From positions 1 through 8,406 of the forward strand of contig CAAEVI010000011.1 in NCBI GenBank assembly GCA_900759455.1: a stretch of DNA of 8,406 nucleotides, written 5' to 3'. This document shows, piece by piece, positions 1-6,212 of the stretch. Source of the DNA: Erysipelotrichaceae bacterium. GTDB taxonomy: Bacteria; Bacillota_I; Bacilli_A; Erysipelotrichales; Erysipelotrichaceae. Position numbers and translations under genes: made by a program. The notes beneath the pieces are model-generated. The model saw nothing but the letters and a program-made list of their open reading frames with translations. It had not been told where the DNA came from and did not search any database. Positions within the stretch are counted from its first letter, which is position 1. The number at the start of each line of letters is the position of its first letter.

Positions 1-636
1 CACCGGTCCTTTATAAGGATGATGCAGGCGGTAACGGTAGAACTCCAGCCGATCTTCCAGCTGTCCCTGCCAGCGCACGATTTCCTGCAGCAGCAATACA
101 GCCAGCGTGATCCACCCCGCCGCATTGGCCATATAGCCGCTGACCGGCAAAACGGCGATCGTCGCAAAAGATATGATCAATGTGATGCGCTGTGCCAGGG
201 CATAAGGAAAAAGCAGATGCAGCAGAGAAGACAGGATACGGCCGCCGTCCAGAGGCAGGATCAAAAGCAGATTAAAAAACAGCATCGAACAATTCATTTG
301 TATCAGATAATCAGCAAACGGCTTCGAAATCACATCGGCACTTATCAGCAGACGGATGAACAGCGGATAAAGCAAATGAACACAGGGGCCGGCCACTAAG
401 ATACACAGTTCTCGATAGACATTGCCGTGCCCGACTGCACTGATCCTTGCACATAAGCCGAAAGGAAAGACATCGATTCCCTCTGTCCTGTAACCGACAG
501 CGCAGGCAGCGGCTACATGAGCGCATTCATGAAGGCTCATCATGATAAAGACCGCCGTCAGGATCTTCCAGTACCCGCTGCAGTATGAAAAAAGAAGCAC
601 GATCAGCCACACTGCAGGAAGCCGCAGCCGTATCAT
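1..636 (-). CDS. spoIVFB: SpoIVFB-like M50 (site-2 type) intramembrane metalloprotease, partial
   Basis: Open reading frame of 212 codons running off the left edge, so the C-terminus is not seen. The ATG at 636 overlaps the upstream gene's TGA (ATGA), which implies translational coupling. My translation shows a hydrophobic protein with the zinc motif HECAH at residues 36-40 inside a membrane segment, an AGP motif at 82-84, and FNLLLILPLDGGR at 121-133. That last motif matches the third metal ligand region (N...P.DGG) of site-2 proteases. B. subtilis SpoIVFB cleaves pro-sigma-K in the outer forespore membrane and is held inactive by SpoIVFA and BofA. The gene order minC-minD-spoIVFA-spoIVFB is the same here. 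In known SpoIVFB a CBS domain follows the membrane part; the tail from residue 185 (EIVRWQGQLEDR) enters a soluble region that is cut off. Function is inferred from motifs and position; the substrate is not shown by this window. Confidence 0.88.
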   Translation of the reverse strand, partial: MIRLRLPAVWLIVLLFSYCSGYWKILTAVFIMMSLHECAHVAAACAVGYRTEGIDVFPFGLCARISAVGHGNVYRELCILVAGPCVHLLYPLFIRLLISADVISKPFADYLIQMNCSMLFFNLLLILPLDGGRILSSLLHLLFPYALAQRITLIISFATIAVLPVSGYMANAAGWITLAVLLLQEIVRWQGQLEDRLEFYRYRLHHPYKGPV

Positions 637-1184
637 GCTCCCATATCCTCAAACGCAATTTCCGCACCATCTTTAAAGCAGCGGATCTCAACATATTCCG
701 TATATGTTCCCAACGTGCTCCCTGCCTGTATCCTTTCCTGTTCCTTTACCGCCACATCCTGCAGATTGGCGATATTGACCAACGTGCCGTCATCCAGAAG
801 CAAAGAAACGCACTGTGTTTCGTTTTGAGGCTCTATGTGCTGCACCATCCCCGTAAAAGGGGCCAGTGCTTCATTGGAACCGTTATGATAACGATGGGTG
901 CCTACTTGCTCATACTCCTGCATCGCCGCAACACTGTTGATCTGTTCATTTTGAAACCAGGTCTCAAAGGGCAGAAACTCGCTCCACTGCAGACTCTGCA
1001 GATAATCCCAGGCATTCAGCGCATAAGTAAACTTCAGCTTGACACCGATCATCAGCATGAGCGAACACACGCAAAGCGCCATCAGGAGCAGGATCAGCCG
1101 GTTAAAAATACCGGCAGCCAAATATCGTTTTTCTTTTTGACGCCCGCCATTGATCCTGCGACGGATCCGTTTCAAATCATTCAC
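633..1184 (-). CDS. spoIVFA: SpoIVFA-like membrane protein with degenerate LytM/M23-like domain
   Basis: A 183-residue protein if started at GTG 1184. This start has GGAGG at 1192-1196 with 7-base spacing; the ATG at 1202 lies upstream of that site and is less likely. Residues 1-27 are strongly basic, 28-49 form one membrane helix, and about 106-180 resemble an M23/LytM fold (PFTGMV, then LDDGTLVNI, then ERIQAGSTLGTY, then VEIRCFKDGAEI). The family's catalytic HxH near the end is replaced by VEIRC, so peptidase activity is unlikely. B. subtilis SpoIVFA (about 264 residues) is a membrane scaffold that holds SpoIVFB and is itself cut to start sigma-K activation. This protein is shorter but sits directly between minD and a spoIVFB-like gene and overlaps the latter by 4 bases. 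Sequence similarity alone would be weak; the call rests on topology, the degenerate LytM shape and order. It could otherwise be annotated as an M23 family protein. Confidence 0.72.
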   Translation of the reverse strand: MNDLKRIRRRINGGRQKEKRYLAAGIFNRLILLLMALCVCSLMLMIGVKLKFTYALNAWDYLQSLQWSEFLPFETWFQNEQINSVAAMQEYEQVGTHRYHNGSNEALAPFTGMVQHIEPQNETQCVSLLLDDGTLVNIANLQDVAVKEQERIQAGSTLGTYTEYVEIRCFKDGAEIAFEDMGA

Positions 1185-1191
1185 ACCTTCA

Positions 1192-1196
1192 CCTCC
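1192..1196 (-). promoter_or_regulatory. Ribosome binding site deciding the spoIVFA-like start
   Basis: GGAGG on the minus strand, 7 bases before GTG 1184. It lies inside the longer reading frame that begins with ATG 1202, so the GTG start is preferred. Confidence 0.65.
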
Positions 1197-1233
1197 ACAC
1201 ATTCATTTTTATGCCAGCCCGCGGCTGAATATG

Positions 1234-2013
1234 TCAGGAAGCAAAGATCTTCGCCAGCAGCCTTCGCTCGCTCAGTTTAGGAAGCGAAACTTTTTCTTTC
1301 AGAAAACGCCGGGCCAGCACATCAAAACAATGATAAATCTGAGAGTCTTTTGCAATCGTCAGCGGAAGCCCCCTGTTATTGAATGACTGAATTTTGGCAT
1401 CGTCCACGATAAAGCCGAGAAGCGGTATTGCCAGCCATTTTTCCGCATCTTCCATCCGTACACAGATACCTTTGTCAATTGCTCTGGCACTGACACGATT
1501 GACCACCAGTTCCAGATTGCTCACTCCTTCTTTCAAGAGCAGGCCGATGATGCGATCCGCATCCTGCAGGGCACTGATATCCAGATTCGTTACAATCAAC
1601 GCACGTGAAGCAACTGTGCTTGCATACTGAAATCCGCTTTCCACACCGGCCGGTGTATCGATAAAAAGAAAATCAAACTGTTTTTGAAGGACCCGCATTA
1701 CTCTCACAAAATCTTCTTTATGTACTCCCGAAAAATTAACGCCTTTGCAGACAGGAAGAAGATACAGATTCTTCTCTCTTTTATCCTGCAGAAGCGCACG
1801 TTCCAGCAGACAACGCTCTTCGATCACATCCTGCATATCAAATACGACACGGTTATCGAGACCCATCATCAAATCAAGATTCTTTAATCCAAGATCAGCA
1901 TCGATCAGACAGGTCTTGAAGCCGCGCTGTGCCAGCATCATGCCCAGATGAATGCAGACGCTGCTTTTTCCCACACCGCCTTTGCCGGAAGTAACAGCAA
2001 CAATTTCTCCCAT
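1234..2013 (-). CDS. minD: Septum site-determining ATPase MinD
   Basis: A 259-residue ParA/MinD-type ATPase. The deviant Walker A motif GKGGVGKSS occurs at about residues 10-18, followed by the switch DADLGLKNLD at about 39-48 and the Walker B region FLFIDTPAGVESGF at about 111-124. The C-terminus (SERRLLAKIFAS) can form the short basic amphipathic helix that anchors MinD to membrane. The ATG at 2013 is chosen because AGGAGG at 2021-2026 lies 7 bases upstream; a GTG at 2040 gives nine extra residues and lies before that site. MinD cycles between membrane and cytosol with ATP and recruits MinC to inhibit FtsZ at the poles. It follows minC after 68 bases. No minE or divIVA occurs in the window, so the positioning partner is unknown here. 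Length matches the family (about 260-270). Confidence 0.97.
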   Translation of the reverse strand: MGEIVAVTSGKGGVGKSSVCIHLGMMLAQRGFKTCLIDADLGLKNLDLMMGLDNRVVFDMQDVIEERCLLERALLQDKREKNLYLLPVCKGVNFSGVHKEDFVRVMRVLQKQFDFLFIDTPAGVESGFQYASTVASRALIVTNLDISALQDADRIIGLLLKEGVSNLELVVNRVSARAIDKGICVRMEDAEKWLAIPLLGFIVDDAKIQSFNNRGLPLTIAKDSQIYHCFDVLARRFLKEKVSLPKLSERRLLAKIFAS

Positions 2014-2020
2014 GAATTTC

Positions 2021-2026
2021 CCTCCT
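2021..2026 (-). promoter_or_regulatory. Ribosome binding site deciding the minD start
   Basis: AGGAGG on the minus strand, 7 bases before ATG 2013. It excludes the upstream in-frame GTG at 2040 as the main start. Confidence 0.8.
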
Positions 2027-2081
2027 GTTTCTCTTTCCACATTCCTATCTTACAGATTCGAAAGAGCAGATTTTGTCGAAA

Positions 2082-2624
2082 TCACGGTAAAGGAATACAT
2101 TTCAGCTGCTGCCGTTCATAAATCACTTTGCAGGAACGCTCGCTGCTGAAACTGAAAAATGCGGAATCGGCAATGCGAACATGGGCATTCGACAGTGAAG
2201 ATGCATACAGTACGCTATTTTGACAAAACAGATCGATGATTCCGCTGATTTCACCGAAAACACTTAATGAATAAGAGCAGGAAACAGAGGCACTGGATCG
2301 AATCGAGCCAAACAGCTGGACCGGAACATTCCACTGCAGTCGCTCACCGCTGCGAATGTTGCCTTCCATGCAGACAGTTGCAGGATATGCCGGCTCTTCA
2401 TAGTTGATTCCCAGTACATGAAAGTTTAATTCACGGCAAAGTTTCAGAAATGCTACTGCCAGATCATCTTCAAGGGCGGGCAGACAGAAAAAGGCCGACA
2501 CCTCTGTTGTCGAAGACAACGGTGCCAGCCGCTCCATCAGCTGTTCTTTCAGCTCACTGATACAGTCAAAGTTCAATTGAATATACAGCTGATTCTTTAC
2601 TTCTTTGATTTTAAGGTGTACCAT
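2082..2624 (-). CDS. minC: Septum site-determining protein MinC, diverged
   Basis: A 180-residue protein lying between mreD and minD, the classic minC place. The C-terminal part (about residues 87-155) keeps the MinC beta-helix outline: GNIRSGERL at 88-96, VQLFGSIRSSASV at 102-114, SVFGEISGI at 121-129, and HVRIADS at 148-154. The family pattern is RSGQ...G.V...GDVNPGAEV...G.I.V.G.L.G...RIA. Several turn glycines and the GDVNPGAE run are replaced here, so it is a weak family member by eye. The N-terminal about 80 residues (MVHLKIKEVK onward) fit the usual FtsZ-inhibiting domain in size. MinC binds MinD through the beta-helix and blocks FtsZ assembly. ATG 2624 has AGGAGG at 2635-2640 with 10-base spacing, and the gene overlaps the end of mreD by 28 bases. 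Length is short of the usual 210-230. Confidence 0.86.
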   Translation of the reverse strand: MVHLKIKEVKNQLYIQLNFDCISELKEQLMERLAPLSSTTEVSAFFCLPALEDDLAVAFLKLCRELNFHVLGINYEEPAYPATVCMEGNIRSGERLQWNVPVQLFGSIRSSASVSCSYSLSVFGEISGIIDLFCQNSVLYASSLSNAHVRIADSAFFSFSSERSCKVIYERQQLKCIPLP

Positions 2625-3151
2625 CTGATCTTCTCCTCCTGACGGATCTTGAGGGCCTTCATATGCTGATAGTCATTTTTGACCCGCTGCAGGAGAACGA
2701 CAAGAAATACCAATACGCCGTTGCAAACGATCGAAAGAAACTCATAACTGACGATCCATCCCACAAAACTCAGCTCACTGACGCCGCTGATCCTCATATA
2801 CAAGAATATCAGAAGGTCTTTTACAAAAATTGTCGCAATACAGAGAATGACAGATTCAATCATGGAATCGCCCATATGACGCGACCATAACTGCAGCAGC
2901 AAAGCGATTATCAGATAAACAACCGCATGAAGCAGGAATGTATTAACGATAAACAGATCAACCAGCAGCCCATACAGAAATGCGGTCAGACAGCGGTCCA
3001 GCAGATCATGCTCGCGAATGACTAGAACTACCGAACAAAAACCGACAGAAGGCAGGAAAACAAGATCATTCATCAAATAACTGCCGGGAAACAAAACGCT
3101 GATGGCCAGATCCAGCAGAGTACACAACGTGAAAAACAGCCAGTTTGCCAT
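2597..3151 (-). CDS. mreD: Rod shape-determining membrane protein MreD
   Basis: A 184-residue hydrophobic protein with about six membrane segments (roughly 5-22, 30-46, 52-70, 73-89, 97-118 and 129-155) and a basic cytoplasmic tail (QRVKNDYQHM to KSKK). The motif YGLLVDLFI at 60-68 matches the G-L-x-x-D element of MreD. The family is typically 160-190 residues and is recognised mainly by topology and by lying directly after mreC. Start ATG 3151 is separated from the mreC stop by one base; GGGGTGA within the mreC end supplies the ribosome binding site, so translation is coupled. MreD works with MreC in the elongation complex that organises peptidoglycan synthases at the lateral wall. It overlaps minC by 28 bases, which places division and shape genes in one transcript. 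Confidence 0.92.
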   Translation of the reverse strand: MANWLFFTLCTLLDLAISVLFPGSYLMNDLVFLPSVGFCSVVLVIREHDLLDRCLTAFLYGLLVDLFIVNTFLLHAVVYLIIALLLQLWSRHMGDSMIESVILCIATIFVKDLLIFLYMRISGVSELSFVGWIVSYEFLSIVCNGVLVFLVVLLQRVKNDYQHMKALKIRQEEKIRWYTLKSKK

Positions 3152-3152
3152 A

Positions 3153-4034
3153 CTACTTCACCCCGATTACCGTTACATAATCAAAATATTGAAAATTAGA
3201 GATCGGTTCGACATAAACGACCTGCCCGAGCTGATTTTCCAGTGATTCGACCTTCTTGATCGTACCGACCAAAAGCCCGCTCGGATAAACACCGCCTTTT
3301 CCGCTGGTAACCACCTGCATGCCCGGCTCTACCTCCTGATCGTCCAGCAGAGACACGACGTAGGCCTGCTCATCAGGATCATACGATTCAAGAATTCCTT
3401 CGACAGAATCCGCTGTTTTGCTGTCATCTTTCTTGTCATCGTCTTTCTTTTCGTTTTTCTCATCGTCCTCTGTCGTGAAATTGATGCGGACCGCAACCTT
3501 GTTGCTCTTGTCCTCACAAGTCAGCAGCTTTACAATACAGGTCGATGACTGTACCTTATAGACTTTGCCAACGACCCCCTGCGAATTCACGACGACCATG
3601 TTTTCCTTGATACCGTCTTTTTCTCCGACATCCAACGTGACCTGATCGTTCCAATAAGAAATATCACGTCCAATAACAGTAGCTGAGATCCGTTCATAAT
3701 TATCCAGGGAATCATTCATCTCCAGCAGTTCCTGCAGCTCCTTATTTTCCCTTTGCTGATTTTCATACATGGCTTTGTAATTCTGCGTCATGCTCAGCTG
3801 CTCTTTCAGATAATCATTTTCTTCCTGTACTTTCCATAAATTCGAAAAGTCACTGGCAAAATTTTTAATCGATGTCAAAGGATAATCGATCAGCCCGTAT
3901 TTCAGGTAACTGAATACACTGTAACCTATATCACTGATGCTGGCCTGACGCATACCCTGAAACAACAGACCGACAGCCAGGAAAAAACAAATCAAACCAA
4001 TCAGAATTTTTTGCGTTCTCGTAAATTTAGACAT
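3153..4034 (-). CDS. mreC: Rod shape-determining protein MreC
   Basis: A 293-residue protein: a short basic cytoplasmic start, one membrane helix at about 9-27, a coiled coil at about 65-106, then the extracellular double beta-barrel domain. Recognisable pieces are ATVIGRDISYWNDQVTLDVG (118-137), the loop GIKENMVVVNSQGVVGKV (141-158), KLLTCEDKSNKVAVRI (169-184) and TSGKGGVYPSGLLVGTI (243-259). MreC dimerises outside the membrane and links cell-wall synthases to the shape machinery. ATG 4034 is preceded by AAGGTG with 5-base spacing. Odd feature: residues about 189-210 form a low-complexity Asp/Lys/Glu-rich insert between the two barrel halves. The gene is first in its operon, with its own promoter just upstream, and there is no mreB before it as there is in B. 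subtilis. Confidence 0.97.
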   Translation of the reverse strand: MSKFTRTQKILIGLICFFLAVGLLFQGMRQASISDIGYSVFSYLKYGLIDYPLTSIKNFASDFSNLWKVQEENDYLKEQLSMTQNYKAMYENQQRENKELQELLEMNDSLDNYERISATVIGRDISYWNDQVTLDVGEKDGIKENMVVVNSQGVVGKVYKVQSSTCIVKLLTCEDKSNKVAVRINFTTEDDEKNEKKDDDKKDDSKTADSVEGILESYDPDEQAYVVSLLDDQEVEPGMQVVTSGKGGVYPSGLLVGTIKKVESLENQLGQVVYVEPISNFQYFDYVTVIGVK

Positions 4035-4060
4035 TTCTTCACCTTTTTTCGTTTTATTCT

Positions 4061-4089
4061 ATTATAAAGGTTAACCCGAAATGTTTCAA
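4061..4089 (-). promoter_or_regulatory. Sigma-A type promoter of the mreC-mreD-minC-minD-spoIVF operon
   Basis: Minus strand TTGAAA (4084-4089), 17-base spacer, perfect TATAAT (4061-4066). The -35 begins 2 bases after the radC stop, and transcription would start near 4054, leaving a leader of about 20 bases before mreC. No terminator was seen between radC and mreC, so readthrough from radC may also contribute. Confidence 0.82.
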
Positions 4090-4090
4090 T

Positions 4091-4762
4091 CTATAAAAGA
4101 CCGCTTTGACGAAAACTGAACCATTCATTCTGGCCGATAATCAAATGATCCACCAGCGGAATCCCTACAATTTTCCCGCTCTCCGCTATTGTTTCCGTCA
4201 CTTTTTTATCAGCCGAAGAAGGTGAAACATCACCGCTTGGATGATTATGTGCACATATGAGCGCAGAAGCACTGCAGCGGATCGCCTCCTTGAAAATCTC
4301 ACGGGGATGTATCGTTGCCGCATTCAATGTTCCCAGAAACAGAATCTGATGATGAATGACTGCATTCTGCTGATTTAAATAAACAGCCGCAAAATGCTCC
4401 TGCTGCGCATACCCGTACTGCAGCTTCAGCCATAAGACAAGATCCTCTGGCGAATGGACGAAGCTTCTTTCCATCCTGATTTCAACGATCCTTCTTGACA
4501 GCTCGATGCCGGCAAACAACTGAACGGCCCGAACCTGCTTGATGCCGTGAATCTGCATCAGGTCTTTTGGCTGCATCTGCATCAGACGATCAAGAGATCC
4601 GCAAAGCGCCATCACTTCATCTGCAAGTTCCAGGACATCATGCTTCCTGGTTCCGCTTTGCAGAAGAACAGCCAGCAGTTCCCGATTGCTCAAAGAGCGA
4701 ATCCCTCTTTTCAATGCCTTTTCGCGCGGTCGCTCCTGCGGTTCAAGATCCTGTATCTTCAT
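4091..4762 (-). CDS. radC: RadC family protein (JAMM/MPN+ domain)
   Basis: A 223-residue protein of usual family length. The N-terminus (MKIQDLEPQERPREK, then SLSNRELLAVLL at 23-34) is the typical RadC opening, and a helix-hairpin-helix-like stretch (DLMQIHGIKQVRAVQL, 67-82) follows. The C-terminal JAMM metal site is complete: E122 in QQEHF, H172 and H174 in AHNHPSGD, and D185. The family was named for DNA repair, but that role is not supported in well-studied species and the true activity is unknown; a Zn-dependent hydrolase is inferred from the fold. The start ATG 4762 lies 20 bases inside the SPOR gene and has no clear AGGAGG, so coupling to the upstream gene is likely. In B. subtilis radC also precedes the mre genes. 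Confidence 0.96.
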   Translation of the reverse strand: MKIQDLEPQERPREKALKRGIRSLSNRELLAVLLQSGTRKHDVLELADEVMALCGSLDRLMQMQPKDLMQIHGIKQVRAVQLFAGIELSRRIVEIRMERSFVHSPEDLVLWLKLQYGYAQQEHFAAVYLNQQNAVIHHQILFLGTLNAATIHPREIFKEAIRCSASALICAHNHPSGDVSPSSADKKVTETIAESGKIVGIPLVDHLIIGQNEWFSFRQSGLL

Positions 4763-5165
4763 CGCTCTGTACAGCTTCCAGTACTTTTACATAGTCCTTT
4801 TCATCCACGGCCTGTACCATTTCTCGACCTTCCGCCGTCACCTTTTTTGTCAAATAACTCATCTCCATTTCCGTCAGTGTCTTCCCTTCCTTCTCTGTCT
4901 GTTCCTTATCTTCATAAATGCTCGTTACGACATATATCTGATCATTCTTTTCGATCTGATATGCATTCATTTTTTTCTTTTCCAGTTTTTCGCAGATCTT
5001 GTCGGCATTCTCTTTTTCGGCAAAGATACCAACCTGATTCAGATACAGCGTTCTTGCCTCTGTTCCTCCTTTTGCAGAAAGAAGCTGAAACAAAACATAA
5101 TAAAAAAGCGCAAAGACAGCCGCAAAGACCAATGCAAAAGAAACAATGACTTTCCGATTTCTCAT
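4743..5165 (-). CDS. Membrane-anchored SPOR-domain protein in the spoIIB position
   Basis: A 140-residue protein with a basic start (MRNRK), one membrane helix at about 6-29 and a SPOR-like domain at about 39-112: TLYLNQVGIFAEKENADKI, CEKLEKKKMNAYQIEKNDQI, YVVTSIYEDKEQ. This is the expected aromatic/Val-Gly-x-Phe opening followed by a helix and strands. SPOR domains bind denuded peptidoglycan glycans at septa. In B. subtilis spoIIB, a longer SPOR protein (about 330 residues) needed for septal wall thinning and engulfment, lies upstream of maf-radC. Here the gene directly overlaps radC by 20 bases, so a SpoIIB-like role is plausible from context but not proven. ATG 5165 is chosen because AGGAGG at 5172-5177 lies 6 bases upstream; the GTG at 5180 falls inside that site. 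I see no clean promoter; the best -10 candidate is TATAAG at 5222-5227 with a poor -35. Confidence 0.8.
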   Translation of the reverse strand: MRNRKVIVSFALVFAAVFALFYYVLFQLLSAKGGTEARTLYLNQVGIFAEKENADKICEKLEKKKMNAYQIEKNDQIYVVTSIYEDKEQTEKEGKTLTEMEMSYLTKKVTAEGREMVQAVDEKDYVKVLEAVQSDEDTGS

Positions 5166-5171
5166 ATCACC

Positions 5172-5177
5172 CCTCCT
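5172..5177 (-). promoter_or_regulatory. Ribosome binding site deciding the SPOR gene start
   Basis: AGGAGG on the minus strand with a 6-base spacer to ATG 5165. It rules out the GTG at 5180 as the initiation codon. Confidence 0.8.
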
Positions 5178-5249
5178 CACCTCACCTTATGCTGTTTTCG
5201 CTCCCGTCATGTTTCAATTTCCTTATACGGACAAAATAAGAAAAAACAT

Positions 5250-5279
5250 AAAAAAAGCTGCCGGGATTCGACAGTTTTT
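5250..5279 (-). terminator. Rho-independent terminator after degV (possibly bidirectional)
   Basis: On the minus strand an A tract is followed by CTGTCG, a 5-base loop, CGGCAG (one G-U pair), then C and seven T. The plus strand also ends in a T tract (5275-5279), but no plus-strand gene runs into it. It lies just after the degV stop and separates degV from the SPOR-radC unit. Confidence 0.85.
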
Positions 5280-5284
5280 CCTAT

Positions 5285-6130
5285 TTAATATTGCAGACGG
5301 CGAATGCGCCCGAAACCAATCGTACCTTCTCCGGTATGTGACATGATCACTGACTTGAACACATGTTTGGCTACAGGCTGACCCGTTGCCTCCTGCAGCT
5401 GTATGCGAAGCTGTTCGCACAGTTCCTCATTATCTGCATGAATGATCATCCAGTCATATCCGGCAGGATCGATCCCATCAACGACATTTTCAATTCCCAT
5501 CTTATAAGCACGCTGTGCCGTACGTACTTTATCCTGAACATCAATACCGCCGTTTTCAACCTTTAACAGCGGATGTATTTTCAGCATTCCCGCCAAAGCC
5601 GCCGCTGCCGGCGAAATACGGCCGCCGTTCTTCAATGTCGTCAAATTCTCAGGAATCAGGATCGCATACAGCTCTCCTTCTTTTTCGATCTTTTCCTTGA
5701 TCTGAGTACAAGTGTACCCCTTGGCAAGCATTTCCTGTGCTGCCTTCAGCATATAAATGACCGGATAACATACGAACGTGGAGTCGACAACAATAACTTT
5801 CCCTTCATAGCGTTCCTTGGCAAGCTGCATTGCATTTGCACAGGTCCCGCTCAGTTCTCTGGATAACGGCAAATAAAATACCTGATCATGATCTTTCAGC
5901 AGTTCATCCCAAATCGCTGTCATTTCTCCAATGCTCGGCTGAGTCGTCGTAATTTTTTTCTGTGTTCTCAATGCCGACAGAATATCTTCATCAAAGACGT
6001 CTACGCTTTCCGTATATTCTTTTCCATCGATAATCACCGGCATTCTCAATACATGGATACCAAGCTCTTTTGCTTCTTCCGGGCTGATATCCGCACTTGA
6101 GTCACAAAGCAGTGCCACTTTTTCGCTCAT
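5285..6130 (-). CDS. DegV family fatty acid-binding protein
   Basis: A 281-residue protein, normal for the family (about 280-290). Signature elements in order: CDSSADI at 9-15, TTTQPS at 61-66, LSRELSGT at 89-96, VVDST at 114-118, LKNGGRIS at 166-173, and SHTGEGTIG at 264-272. In structurally studied members (FakB1/FakB2 of Staphylococcus) the Thr, Ser and His of the TQPS, SGT and HTG motifs hold the carboxylate of a bound fatty acid, which the kinase FakA then phosphorylates for phospholipid synthesis. All three are present here, so lipid binding is expected; no fakA lies in the window. ATG 6130 is preferred over GTG 6139, because AGGAG at 6139-6143 overlaps that GTG and lies 8 bases before the ATG. 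The gene has its own promoter and ends in a terminator, so it is probably a single-gene unit. Confidence 0.95.
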   Translation of the reverse strand: MSEKVALLCDSSADISPEEAKELGIHVLRMPVIIDGKEYTESVDVFDEDILSALRTQKKITTTQPSIGEMTAIWDELLKDHDQVFYLPLSRELSGTCANAMQLAKERYEGKVIVVDSTFVCYPVIYMLKAAQEMLAKGYTCTQIKEKIEKEGELYAILIPENLTTLKNGGRISPAAAALAGMLKIHPLLKVENGGIDVQDKVRTAQRAYKMGIENVVDGIDPAGYDWMIIHADNEELCEQLRIQLQEATGQPVAKHVFKSVIMSHTGEGTIGFGRIRRLQY

Positions 6131-6138
6131 GCAAATCA

Positions 6139-6143
6139 CTCCT
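6139..6143 (-). promoter_or_regulatory. Ribosome binding site deciding the degV start
   Basis: AGGAG on the minus strand, 8 bases before ATG 6130. The upstream in-frame GTG at 6139 overlaps this element, so it is not the likely start. Confidence 0.75.
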
Positions 6144-6179
6144 AGTCAATCTTTGCTTTTGCTGCTTCTATGTTCATCA

Positions 6180-6208
6180 ATTATAGCATTAATTCACACA
6201 AAACTCAA
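6180..6208 (-). promoter_or_regulatory. Sigma-A type promoter of the degV gene
   Basis: Minus strand TTGAGT (6203-6208), 17-base spacer ending in TGC (extended -10), perfect TATAAT (6180-6185). The start would fall near 6173, giving a leader of about 43 bases. The -35 begins 5 bases after the flavodoxin stop. Confidence 0.83.
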
Positions 6209-6212
6209 ACGG

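Noticed and set aside
311..526. Minus-strand 71-codon frame
   Set aside because: It lies in another frame inside the spoIVFB-like gene, whose correct frame carries the HECAH and PLDGGR motifs.
585..1280. Plus-strand open frame of 231 codons
   Set aside because: It is antisense to the spoIVFA-like gene, has no recognisable motifs or ribosome binding site, and its composition fits a shadow frame.
4547..5288. Two plus-strand frames of 200 codons each
   Set aside because: Both are antisense to radC and the SPOR gene, are rich in Ser, Phe and Leu as expected for reverse frames, and one crosses the terminator.
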